Below are positions 23,210-34,828 of a DNA stretch of 64,000 nucleotides, in pieces. Both the position numbers and the translations under genes were made by a program. This stretch comes from Occallatibacter gabretensis (lineage in GTDB: Bacteria; Acidobacteriota; Terriglobia; Terriglobales; Acidobacteriaceae). Each line of letters begins with the position of its first letter. Position 1 is the stretch's first letter. The stretch lies in assembly GCF_001449115.1 (NCBI RefSeq), contig NZ_LAIJ01000001.1, forward strand, positions 124,001-188,000, read 5' to 3'. Below the pieces are notes generated by a model. That model was given only the letters and a program-made list of their open reading frames with translations, ran no database searches and was not told where the DNA came from.

Positions 23210-24712
23210 ATGAACATATTTTGGAAAACAATATTTTTGGTTCCACTTACGGTCGCTCTCGCTATGTGTACCGCTGGTTGCAAGAGCAGCCAGAATCCAG
23301 ACAACGCAAATACTTCCAATTCTTCCCCGGATCAGCAGACTGCAGATGCGAGCTCGACCGAAGACCCGGCGAATGCGAACGTGGTGCCAGTATCAAACAC
23401 TACGACCTCAGGACCTGCCTCAGCACCTGCGCCGTCGCAGGCAGCACCTGCTGCTGCGCCAACTGCAATGACGGCAAGTGCGGGAGATACGTATCAGGCT
23501 CCGACCGCGAGTTCAGTGGCGAGCACGTATCCCGATTCTGAATACAACGCAGATACAGGGTATGGGCAGGAGGCAGAAACGTACGCGCCCCAGCCGCCAC
23601 CGGAGCTGCCAACATATCAGCAGCCGCCGTGCCCTGGCGATGGATATATCTGGACGCCGGGCTTCTGGAACTACGCATCAGCGGGCTACTACTGGGTGCC
23701 GGGCGCGTGGGTGAATGCTCCGTACCAGGGCGCTCTGTGGACACCGAGTTACTGGGGCTATCGTAGTGGACGATATGCATATTATCCCGGCTACTGGGGC
23801 CGCCATGTTGGCTATTATGGCGGAGTGAATTACGGCTTTGGGTATGTGGGATTTGGCTACCAGGGCGGCTATTGGAATGGCAACAACTTTACGTATAACC
23901 GCACGGTGAACAACATCAACACGACCGTGGTGCGGAATGTTTACTCCTATAACGTGCGGAATGTGACGGTAAACCGTGTGAGTTACAACGGTGGGCCGGG
24001 TGGAGTGGCGTATCGTCCGCATCCGTCGGAACTGGTGGCGATACATGAACGGCATACTCCGCCGATGACGACACAGGTACAAATGGTGCGCGAGGCGCAG
24101 GGCAACCGGAATAACTTTGCGACTGTGAATCGCGGACGGCCTGAGATGGTGGTGGCGAGCCGTCCGGTGGAAGCGGATAAGCATGTGGCGCCTCCGCCGG
24201 CGGTTCGTTACGCGCCGGTGCGTCCGGAGCAGCGTGTGGCAGCGCCGGCACAACGACCGGCCGAGGCTCAGCAGCGGCCTGAAGCGCAGCGACCTGGTGA
24301 ACCAGCGCGCCCCGGAGAGCCCGCACAGGCACGGCCTGGAGCGCAGAATCCGCAGCAACGCGCGGAACAGCAGCGCCAGGAGCAGCAGCAGAAGACGGAA
24401 CAGATGCAGCAGCAACAGCAGCAGCGTGTGAACCAGCAGAAGCAGGTGCAGCAGCAGAAGGCTGAACAGGGTCGCCAGGAACAGCAGCAGAAGACCGAGC
24501 AGATGCATCAGCAGCAGCAGCGGGCGGATCAGCAGAAGCAGGTGCAACAGCAACATGCTGAGCAACAGAAGCAAGTGCAACAGCAGCGGACGGAACAACA
24601 ACACCAGCAACAGCAGAAGCAGGTACAGCAGCAACATCCGCAACAGGAGCGTCAGCCGCAGGAGAAGCCGAAGCAGGAGCCGCAGCGCCCGGAAGAGAAG
24701 CATCCGCAGTAA
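23210..24712 (+). CDS. YXWGXW-type lipoprotein with long glutamine-rich tail
   Basis: A 500-residue exported protein. The N-terminus (FLVPLTVALAMCTAGCKSS) reads as a lipoprotein signal, with Cys near 23 as the likely lipid site, though the lipobox TAGC is not ideal. Residues 30-120 are Ser/Ala/Pro-rich. Around 145-225 there are repeated aromatic motifs of the YXWGXW kind (YIWTPGFWNYA, YYWVPGAWV, ALWTPSYWGY, YYPGYWG), followed by Gly/Tyr/Asn-rich strands. From about residue 345 to the end the sequence is almost only Gln, Glu, Lys, Arg and Pro with many QQQ runs, arising from CAG/CAA repeats. It is probably a surface or periplasmic structural protein; function unknown. A strong terminator follows. 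Confidence 0.75.
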   Translation: MNIFWKTIFLVPLTVALAMCTAGCKSSQNPDNANTSNSSPDQQTADASSTEDPANANVVPVSNTTTSGPASAPAPSQAAPAAAPTAMTASAGDTYQAPTASSVASTYPDSEYNADTGYGQEAETYAPQPPPELPTYQQPPCPGDGYIWTPGFWNYASAGYYWVPGAWVNAPYQGALWTPSYWGYRSGRYAYYPGYWGRHVGYYGGVNYGFGYVGFGYQGGYWNGNNFTYNRTVNNINTTVVRNVYSYNVRNVTVNRVSYNGGPGGVAYRPHPSELVAIHERHTPPMTTQVQMVREAQGNRNNFATVNRGRPEMVVASRPVEADKHVAPPPAVRYAPVRPEQRVAAPAQRPAEAQQRPEAQRPGEPARPGEPAQARPGAQNPQQRAEQQRQEQQQKTEQMQQQQQQRVNQQKQVQQQKAEQGRQEQQQKTEQMHQQQQRADQQKQVQQQHAEQQKQVQQQRTEQQHQQQQKQVQQQHPQQERQPQEKPKQEPQRPEEKHPQ

Positions 24713-24734
24713 AGTTTTCGATCAAAAAACAGAG

Positions 24735-24767
24735 GCCTGCCGGGAAGGATTCCGGCAGGCTTTTTTT
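24735..24767 (+). terminator. Strong rho-independent terminator
   Basis: The perfect 9-bp stem GCCTGCCGG / CCGGCAGGC with an 8-base loop is followed by seven T. It lies 22 bases behind the glutamine-rich lipoprotein gene and between convergent genes. Confidence 0.85.
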
Positions 24768-24791
24768 GCGCTTTTACTGCGCGCGGGTAAG

Positions 24792-25373
24792 TTATTCGGC
24801 GTGCAGTACACGGATGGCGACGAGGTTACGAACCCAGCGGGCGGGGTGCTTTTCGCCCGTAGCCACGAGCTGGAAGGGACCGTTGTCGGCGATGGGTTTG
24901 CCGGCGAGGGTGTCCGCTACGATAACGGTGCCGTCATGGATGTAAGGCGTGATTTCAGCGATGGAGTAGACGACGACATAGCCGTCGGAGCCTTCCGCTT
25001 CGATGTACAGGCGGAAGTCTTTTCCTTTTGGCTGATCGGTGACGCCGAGGGGCTTCAGTAGATCAATGAGTTGGACGCCGGAGAAGGTCTGACTAGCGTT
25101 GGCGTGGCCATTGAAGACAGTAATGGTGGTGTGCGGCAGGGCGGCGAATTTTTCAGGGGTGAATTCAGCAGATTGCGCGCCTATCGTGATTTTGAGTGGG
25201 CTGGCGGGTCCTGCGGGCTTGTCGCCATGGTGCATGGGACCCATCTCCTGCGCGGAGCCGGGTGCAGCCTGCGCGGGCGGGTTCTGGGATTGGGACCAAG
25301 CAGTAATCGAGACAGAGGCCAGCGCAGCGAAGATTGTAATTTTCTGAGCGAGCCCTGAAGCAGAATGAGACAT
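24792..25373 (-). CDS. Exported protein with sulfite-oxidase-like (Moco-binding domain) fold
   Basis: A 193-residue protein with signal peptide (ITIFAALASVSITAWSQ). ATG 25373 has GAAGGAG eight bases upstream; the longer frame has none. The C-terminal half resembles the end of the oxidoreductase molybdopterin-binding domain: GVQLIDLLKPLGV near 98, then EGSDGYVVVYSIAEI and DTLAGKPIADNGPFQLVATG, closing with KHPARWVRNLVAIRVL. The domain is much shorter than in true sulfite oxidases, and I see no cysteine that could bind molybdenum, so cofactor binding is doubtful. A Met/His-rich stretch (EMGPMHHGDKP) precedes it. It is divergent from the NuoI-like gene. Confidence 0.7.
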   Translation of the reverse strand: MSHSASGLAQKITIFAALASVSITAWSQSQNPPAQAAPGSAQEMGPMHHGDKPAGPASPLKITIGAQSAEFTPEKFAALPHTTITVFNGHANASQTFSGVQLIDLLKPLGVTDQPKGKDFRLYIEAEGSDGYVVVYSIAEITPYIHDGTVIVADTLAGKPIADNGPFQLVATGEKHPARWVRNLVAIRVLHAE

Positions 25374-25410
25374 TACGGAACTCCTTCGGCATTCATCGTA
25401 TACTGTGAGC

Positions 25411-25878
25411 ATGTCGATCGTGCGGAACATTGCTGCCATTGCCAAAGGCATGAGCATCACCTTCGGGGAGATGCTGCAGCCGACGACCGTGGAGAATTAT
25501 CCGGATGGGCCGGGGCCGTTGCGGGGCGCGAAGTTCGAACAGCGTTTTCGTGGGGCGCATGTGCTGCAGCGCGATGAGAATGGCCTGGAGAAGTGCGTGG
25601 CGTGCTTTCTGTGCGCCGCGGCATGCCCTTCGAACTGCATTTATATCGAAGCGGACGAGAATACGGCGGAGAAGCGGATCTCGTCTTCCGAGCGGTATGC
25701 GAAGGTTTATAACATCGACTACAACCGCTGCATCTTCTGCGGCTATTGCGTTGAGGCCTGCCCGACGGATGCGATTACGCACGGGCATGGGTTTGAGCTG
25801 GCCACGCTGAATGCTACGAATCTGATTCAGCGCAAGGAAGACATGCTGGTGCCGGTGACTGCGCTGACGGCGAAGTAG
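25411..25878 (+). CDS. nuoI: NuoI-like 2x[4Fe-4S] ferredoxin subunit, outside a nuo operon
   Basis: A 155-residue protein with two classic 4Fe-4S motifs, CVACFLCAAACP near 58-69 and CIFCGYCVEACP near 103-114. Both sit in a typical NADH-quinone oxidoreductase subunit I context (FRGAHVLQRDENGLEKC, NIDYNRCIFCGYCVEACPTD). In complex I this subunit carries clusters N6a and N6b to the quinone arm. No other nuo genes are adjacent here; an additional copy or a dispersed complex I operon is possible. ATG 25411 is preferred, but a GTG two codons earlier is also open, and neither has a clear Shine-Dalgarno. Confidence 0.85.
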   Translation: MSIVRNIAAIAKGMSITFGEMLQPTTVENYPDGPGPLRGAKFEQRFRGAHVLQRDENGLEKCVACFLCAAACPSNCIYIEADENTAEKRISSSERYAKVYNIDYNRCIFCGYCVEACPTDAITHGHGFELATLNATNLIQRKEDMLVPVTALTAK

Positions 25879-25966
25879 AGCATCGTCCGCCCCAGCTTTT
25901 AATCATTGCTATTGTGACTGAACTCACGGCGTCACGCGGATCGCGCGTGTAAGTTAAGATTTGCAT

Positions 25967-26335
25967 ATGAGACGCACGCTTCCATTTGCGGCGGTGTTGG
26001 CAATCGGCCTTCTGATCATTGGGCCTGCATTTGCCGGGGTGCGATGCGTGATGAGCGCAGCAGATGCCGCCTCCGCCTGCCCGATGGACATGAGCAATAT
26101 GGGAAGCGACTGTCCGATGCCGCGGATGGATGTGCTGGCTTGTGTCAGTGATTGCTGCGCACAACAGGCACCTGCTGTGACAGCAAAGCAATGGGTTGCG
26201 GAAAAGGCTTTTACTGTTGCGGAAATGCCTGTGCTGACGGTGACGGAGAAGCTAGTTTGGGACGGCATTGCATTGCGTGTTCCGGAGACAAACTCGCCGC
26301 CGGTGTATGTGTTGAACCGGGTTTTTCGGATTTAG
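25967..26335 (+). CDS. Exported Cys/Met-rich small protein, possible metal binding
   Basis: A 122-residue protein. ATG 25967 leads straight into a signal peptide (FAAVLAIGLLIIGPAFAG). Immediately behind it lies a segment crowded with potential soft-metal ligands: RCVMSAADAASACPMDM, then SDCPMPRMDVLACVSDCC, six Cys and six Met within about 45 residues. The remainder is unremarkable. No known family was recognised. It precedes another Cys-rich exported peptide by 89 bases on the same strand, so both may act in copper or mercury handling; this is inference from composition only. Confidence 0.6.
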   Translation: MRRTLPFAAVLAIGLLIIGPAFAGVRCVMSAADAASACPMDMSNMGSDCPMPRMDVLACVSDCCAQQAPAVTAKQWVAEKAFTVAEMPVLTVTEKLVWDGIALRVPETNSPPVYVLNRVFRI

Positions 26336-26424
26336 AGCGATTCATGACAATCTCTGCAGGCGGTCTCAGGCGCGGTGTGCTGAGGCTGCGAGATTACAAC
26401 CTCCAACATAGAAGGAGATTGGTT

Positions 26425-26571
26425 ATGAAACGTGTTCTCGTTCTTTTTGCATTCGCGGCAATGATGGCTACTACTGTTTTTGCACTGCCCTCCATTAAGG
26501 CCGCCGCCAAGTCATGCTGCGATAACTCCGGTCAGTGCTGCGCTGGCGGCAGTGGAGATTGCTGCAAGTAA
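26425..26571 (+). CDS. Very small exported cysteine-rich peptide
   Basis: Only 48 residues. ATG 26425 has GAAGGAG eight bases upstream, which is among the best ribosome sites in the region and supports a real gene. The first half is a signal peptide (VLVLFAFAAMMATTVFALP). The mature half of about 28 residues ends in three double-cysteine motifs, SCCDNS, QCCAGG and DCCK. This is metallothionein-like in composition though not in family. The long in-frame extension upstream (from 26152) overlaps the preceding gene in another frame and is rejected. A role in binding a soft metal ion in the periplasm is a guess. Confidence 0.65.
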   Translation: MKRVLVLFAFAAMMATTVFALPSIKAAAKSCCDNSGQCCAGGSGDCCK

Positions 26572-26609
26572 ACAACTATGTTGAAACCGTGCCCGGGCCG
26601 TTTTTTTGC

Positions 26610-27530
26610 TTAGAACTCGTCGCCCCATTCCATTTTCTTTGCGTGGGTGTAGCTTTGCTTGTCGCGGCGGGAGATGGTCACGAGGTTTGCCGAACTGTCT
26701 GGCTGGCAGAGCTTGAGTGTGATGCTGGTCCTGGCTTTTTGCGGGCGGGCGAGGATGCGGGGTTCTGTGGCGGGCATGAAGTATGGCTCGCGGACGAAGA
26801 TGATGTACGAGAATTCTTCGCCTTCGTATGGAAGATCGGCGGATTTGAGAAAACGATGGCTACGCGGGCGTTCTATGCGCTGCGCGAAGTGGCACCAGTC
26901 GGGCGAAAGGATGGGACAGCCCCGCTGATGCGCGCAGGGAGCGAGGATGTGCGCGCCGCCGCCGCCGAGGATGAAGCGGGCGGCGAGGATTTGTCCGAAG
27001 CCCGCGGGTGTGCCGGGTTCGACGAGGATGAGCGCGCCGGAGCAGAGCGCCCAGGCGGCGACAAAGAGAGACTGGGCCTGCTCGTACGGCAGCTCAGAGA
27101 GGACGTGGCTGAGCACGACGAGATCTGCGGAATTGTCCGGGAGATTGCGGTTGAGGTCGGTGGTGAGCTGCGTGGCGTTGCGCAGCGCCACAGAAGATGC
27201 GTGCTGCGCGAGGCTGCGGCTGAGGGTGAGGAGTGGCTGGCTCGGATCAGCCTGGGTGATGGTGGCGATCTGCGGGAAGGTTTCCGCGATGGCCCAACTG
27301 GCAGCGCCCGCGCCGGAGCCGAGGTCGAGAGCGCTGTGCGGGGCAAAGTCAGGATTGCGCTGCCGCAAGCGGCTGAGCACGTTGCGGACTGCGCCGTAGG
27401 CGGCTGGTGCGCGGTTGATGCCGTCGCGATAAAGCGCGGAGTTATATTCGGCGCGTTCGGCGAGAGGGCCACGCGCGATGCCTTCAAGAGAGGCATTGAG
27501 CGCCGCGCGCAGCTCGATGGGAATCTGCAT
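26610..27530 (-). CDS. Rsm22-like SAM-dependent methyltransferase
   Basis: A 306-residue Rossmann-fold methyltransferase resembling the mitochondrial small-ribosomal-subunit protein Rsm22. SAM motif I is ALDLGSGAGAASWA near 67-80. Another typical segment is DLVVLSHVLSELPY near 135-148. LVEPGTPAGF near 168-177 is the Rsm22 post-domain. A downstream CAHQRGCPILSPDWCHF contributes cysteine and histidine residues that in Rsm22 bind an iron-sulfur cluster. The C-terminus ends with a basic stretch. It begins 15 bases behind the metH stop and is probably transcribed with it. Target RNA is unknown. Confidence 0.8.
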   Translation of the reverse strand: MQIPIELRAALNASLEGIARGPLAERAEYNSALYRDGINRAPAAYGAVRNVLSRLRQRNPDFAPHSALDLGSGAGAASWAIAETFPQIATITQADPSQPLLTLSRSLAQHASSVALRNATQLTTDLNRNLPDNSADLVVLSHVLSELPYEQAQSLFVAAWALCSGALILVEPGTPAGFGQILAARFILGGGGAHILAPCAHQRGCPILSPDWCHFAQRIERPRSHRFLKSADLPYEGEEFSYIIFVREPYFMPATEPRILARPQKARTSITLKLCQPDSSANLVTISRRDKQSYTHAKKMEWGDEF

Positions 27531-27545
27531 GGGAACCTGAACGGA

Positions 27546-31439
<3,894 letters not shown>

Positions 31440-31598
31440 ACCTTCATGATAGCGAAGTGGTCAAATGGACGCGGCGGGAGGTTTGTCATCCGGGTTCTAA
31501 GCGAGCGGTTGACGCGGTGTAATACCTTGCGCCGCTTGAGTCTGCGCCGCTATCTTCATGGGAAGCAGCAATCGACTTTTGCCCTGGAAAAAGCAAGC

Positions 31599-33026
31599 AT
31601 GGAAGTTCTTAAGCGCCTCTTCGAGCAGCATTTTCATTTCCCGCCGGGCCACATTCGGCCATTGCAGGGACAACTTGGCGGATCGGGCCGTGTGATTTTG
31701 CGGCTTGCTGCCGGAGAGACCAGCGCGATTGGCGTGCTGGGCCCTGTGCGCGAGGAGAACCAGGCGTTTCTGGAGTTCTCGAAGCACTTTTACCGGCGCG
31801 GGCTGCCGGTGCCAGAGATCTATGCCGAGGATCTTGCGCACGGGGCGTATATTGAAGAGGACCTGGGTGATGTGACGCTGTTCGATTTTCTGAATGCGCA
31901 CCGCAACGGCGACGTGCTTGCGCCGGAAGCGATGGAGGCGTATCGCAAGGCCGTGGCGGAGTTGCCTCGCTTCCAGGTGGAAGCGGGCCGGGATCTGAAT
32001 TACAAGGTCTGCTATCCAAGAGCAAGCTTTGACCGGCTGTCAATCAACTGGGATTTGAATTATTTCAAGTATTATTTTTTGCGGCTGGCGGGGATTCCGT
32101 TTAATGAGCAGGCGCTGGAGGATGATTTTGGGCGGCTGACGCGGTTTCTGCTGACGGCTCCGCACGATTATTTTCTCTATCGCGATTTTCAGTCGCGGAA
32201 CATCATGCTGAGCGAGGGCAAGCCGTACTTTCTGGATTACCAGGGCGGGCGCAAGGGCGCGCTGCAGTATGACATTGCTTCGCTGCTCTTTGACGGTAAG
32301 GCCGACCTGCCGCCGGCGGCCCGTGAGCAGCTGCTGAACGATTATCTGGATGCGCTGGCGAATTACATTCCGGTGGATCGCGCGGCGTTTCTGCACCATT
32401 ACTATGCCTATGTGTATGTGCGGATTCTGCAGGCGCTGGGCGCATATGGGTTCCGCGGATTTTATGAACGCAAGCCGCATTTTCTGCAGAGTGTGCCGTA
32501 TGCGCTGAAGAATCTGCAGTGGCTTGCAGCGAATGTGAAGCTGCCCATTGCGCTACCTGCGCTGCTCGATGCTCTCGGGGGGATGGCGAAATCAGAGAAG
32601 CTGAAGGGACTTGGCGAGACGGCGCAAGGGCTGACGGTGCGGGTGTTCAGCTTCAGTTTTCATCGCGAGGCACCGAAGGATGAGTCAGGCAACGGCGGTG
32701 GTTTTATTTTTGATGCGCGGAGTTTGCCGAATCCGGGGCGCGAGGAGCGGTTTAAGAGGCTGACGGGCAAGGATGAGCCGGTGATGGAGTACCTGAATGC
32801 GCAGGAACCGGTGCATAAGTTTTTTGAGAACGCGGCGGCGCTGGTAGATTCGGCTGTGACGAATTATCGAGAGCGTGATTTCTCAAACCTGATGGTGAGC
32901 TTTGGCTGTACTGGTGGGCAGCATAGAAGCGTGTTTCTGGCCGAGGAGCTTGCAAAGCATCTGCGCACACAGGCCGGATTGCAGGTGGCGGTGAAGCACG
33001 TGGAGCTGGAGAAGATGGGCCGATGA
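31599..33026 (+). CDS. Fused sugar kinase (AmgK-like) and RapZ C-terminal domain
   Basis: A 475-residue two-domain protein. Residues about 1-335 form an aminoglycoside-phosphotransferase-fold kinase: LGGSGRVILRL as the nucleotide loop, EEDLGDVTLFDFL, the catalytic YRDFQSRNIM near 195, and the metal-binding FLDYQGG. These fit AmgK, the anomeric MurNAc/GlcNAc kinase. Residues 345-475 form the RapZ C-terminal domain (VFSFSFHRE, FDARSLPNPG, GCTGGQHRSVFLAEELA), which in E. coli binds glucosamine-6-phosphate. The next gene, MurU-like, overlaps by four bases, supporting a role in amino-sugar recycling. ATG 31599 is uncertain, as no good Shine-Dalgarno was seen. The gene is divergent from metH. Confidence 0.85.
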   Translation: MEVLKRLFEQHFHFPPGHIRPLQGQLGGSGRVILRLAAGETSAIGVLGPVREENQAFLEFSKHFYRRGLPVPEIYAEDLAHGAYIEEDLGDVTLFDFLNAHRNGDVLAPEAMEAYRKAVAELPRFQVEAGRDLNYKVCYPRASFDRLSINWDLNYFKYYFLRLAGIPFNEQALEDDFGRLTRFLLTAPHDYFLYRDFQSRNIMLSEGKPYFLDYQGGRKGALQYDIASLLFDGKADLPPAAREQLLNDYLDALANYIPVDRAAFLHHYYAYVYVRILQALGAYGFRGFYERKPHFLQSVPYALKNLQWLAANVKLPIALPALLDALGGMAKSEKLKGLGETAQGLTVRVFSFSFHREAPKDESGNGGGFIFDARSLPNPGREERFKRLTGKDEPVMEYLNAQEPVHKFFENAAALVDSAVTNYRERDFSNLMVSFGCTGGQHRSVFLAEELAKHLRTQAGLQVAVKHVELEKMGR

Positions 33027-33754
33027 AGGCCATGGTGCTGGCCGCCGGGCTGGGCACGCGGCTAAGGCCGCTAACGAATGACAGGCCCAAGGCGCTGGTG
33101 GAAGTGGCGGGACGGACGCTGCTTGAGATCACATTGACACGGCTGAAGAGCTTCGGCGTAGAAGACGTGATTGTGAATACGCATCATTTTGCGGAGATGG
33201 TGGAGAGCTATTTCGCGGCGCATGACAACTTCGGGATGCGGATTGCGATTTCACACGAAGACGTGCTGCTGGATACAGGCGGTGGATTGAAGAAAGCTGC
33301 GTGGTTTCTGCGTGAGACAGGCGAACCTTTTTTCTTACACAATGTGGATGTGCTGAGCGGGATTGATCTGGCTGCGATGGTGCGGTTTCATGCGGAGCGG
33401 GGTGCGCTGGCTACGCTGGCTGTGCAGGCGCGGGAGACTTCGAGGTCATTGCTCTTTGATGAGCGGGGCGAGTTGTGCGGGCGCGTGCTGAAGGACGGCG
33501 AACGCGAGATGGTACGGCAAGTGGATCAGGTAGAGCCGCTGGCGTTTGCGGGGATTCATGTAATTTCGCCGCGGATCTTTGATTTGCTTGATGAGGATGG
33601 AGTGTTTTCGATCATTCCTGCATATCTGCGCATGGCTGCGGATGACGAGAAGATTGCGGCGTATCGAGCGGATGGAGCTTATTGGCGCGATATGGGCAGG
33701 CCGGAGAGCATTGCGGCGGCGGAACGGGATATGGCGGCGGGGCTGATCGGTTAA
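33023..33754 (+). CDS. murU: Sugar-1-phosphate nucleotidyltransferase, MurU-like
   Basis: A 243-residue nucleotidyltransferase. The N-terminal signature AAGLGTRLRPLTNDRPKAL near 7-25 is the nucleotide-binding loop with its catalytic Arg and Lys. NVDVLSGID near 107 supplies the metal-binding Asp, and VRQVDQVEPLAFAGIHV with MGRPESI complete the family pattern. In Pseudomonas MurU makes UDP-MurNAc from MurNAc-1-phosphate delivered by AmgK, bypassing the fosfomycin-sensitive route. Here the kinase-RapZ gene overlaps it by ATGA, so the pair is translationally coupled. A mannose-1-phosphate or glucose-1-phosphate specificity cannot be excluded from the sequence. Confidence 0.85.
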   Translation: MKAMVLAAGLGTRLRPLTNDRPKALVEVAGRTLLEITLTRLKSFGVEDVIVNTHHFAEMVESYFAAHDNFGMRIAISHEDVLLDTGGGLKKAAWFLRETGEPFFLHNVDVLSGIDLAAMVRFHAERGALATLAVQARETSRSLLFDERGELCGRVLKDGEREMVRQVDQVEPLAFAGIHVISPRIFDLLDEDGVFSIIPAYLRMAADDEKIAAYRADGAYWRDMGRPESIAAAERDMAAGLIG

Positions 33755-33768
33755 TAGCGAGGCGAGAG

Positions 33769-34779
33769 ATGGCGCGTTCGGAATCCAACGCGAGTTTGCC
33801 GAAGGGCTTTGACGAGCAGATGGCGGCACTGGATGCGCTGAAGGGGCGCGAGCTGGATGCGACCTCGGTGGCGTTCGTCAAGAAGATGCTTGGCAATCGT
33901 AGCAACTATCTGGTGGGCAAAGCGGCTCGGCTGGCGGAGGAGAATGATCTTCGCGAGCTGATGCCGGATATGCTGGCTGCTTTCGAGCGATTCTTTGAAA
34001 ATGGCGAAAAGACTGATCCGCAGTGCTGGGCGAAGAATGCCCTAAGCAGAACACTGGCGAAGCTGGGATGCAGAGAAAAGGATGTGTTTCTGCGCGGGTT
34101 GACGTTTCACCAGTATGAGCCGGTATGGGGCGGGCGGAGTGATACGGCCGGCACTCTGCGGGGTAACTGTGCGCTGGCGCTGGTCACGTGTGAGGGGCTG
34201 ATTACTCCCGACCTGTTGGTGCTGCTGCTGGAGCCGCTGACTGATGCTGATAAAAGCGTGCGTGTAGAGGCTGTGCGGGCGCTGGCCGCGCTGGGTGAGC
34301 CTGCCGTGCCGGTGCTAAGGCTGCGGGCGCTTGTGCCGGGCGAGGAGCCAGAGGAGATGCTGGCGGTGTGCTTTCAGGCCCTGCTGGGGATTGAGCGCGA
34401 GGATGCGATTCCGTTTGTGGGGCGCTTTCTGGAGTCAGAGGATGATTCCGCATCGGAGGCGGCTTTTGCGCTGGCTGAAACGCATTTACCGGCTGCGCTA
34501 GAGACGCTTATTCGAAGCCAAAAGAAGGGTCACGATCCGTGGTTCATGGGCGTCCTGCTGAGTGCGATTGCGTTGACGCGGCTGCCGGAAGGCGTGGATT
34601 TTCTGATCGGGTTCATTGAGCGCGAAGAGCGCGAGGCGGAGGCGGCGATTGAGGCACTCGTGCAACTGGGGCCGAACGATGAGTTGCGATCGCGCATTGC
34701 GAAAGCCGTGGAGGATACAGGGAGTCCGAGGCTGAAGAAGGCGTTCGAGACGCATGTGGGGAATAAGACTACAGATTGA
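33769..34779 (+). CDS. HEAT-repeat protein
   Basis: A 336-residue all-helical cytosolic protein without signal peptide. ATG 33769 follows the MurU stop by 14 bases and has AGGCGAG before it; the longer frame would overlap murU. Helical repeats of HEAT/PBS-lyase type are visible, for example DKSVRVEAVRALAALGEPAV near 165-185 and EREDAIPFVGRFLESEDD near 205-222. It is the third gene of the apparent kinase-murU operon. Such proteins are scaffolds; no enzymatic role is evident. Confidence 0.75.
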   Translation: MARSESNASLPKGFDEQMAALDALKGRELDATSVAFVKKMLGNRSNYLVGKAARLAEENDLRELMPDMLAAFERFFENGEKTDPQCWAKNALSRTLAKLGCREKDVFLRGLTFHQYEPVWGGRSDTAGTLRGNCALALVTCEGLITPDLLVLLLEPLTDADKSVRVEAVRALAALGEPAVPVLRLRALVPGEEPEEMLAVCFQALLGIEREDAIPFVGRFLESEDDSASEAAFALAETHLPAALETLIRSQKKGHDPWFMGVLLSAIALTRLPEGVDFLIGFIEREEREAEAAIEALVQLGPNDELRSRIAKAVEDTGSPRLKKAFETHVGNKTTD

Positions 34780-34828
34780 CGCCTCCGACGATGCGGTGAT
34801 TTGATGGATGGTCAAGCAGAGGGGCACT

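Noticed and set aside
23678-24703. Leucine-rich minus-strand frame of 341 codons opposite the glutamine-rich lipoprotein
   Set aside because: CTG/TTG leucine runs are simply the complement of the CAG/CAA repeats; no start signals.
31440-31598. Possible cobalamin or SAM riboswitch before metH
   Set aside because: The 159-base divergent spacer is short and no B12-box-like or SAM-riboswitch core could be recognised on the minus strand.
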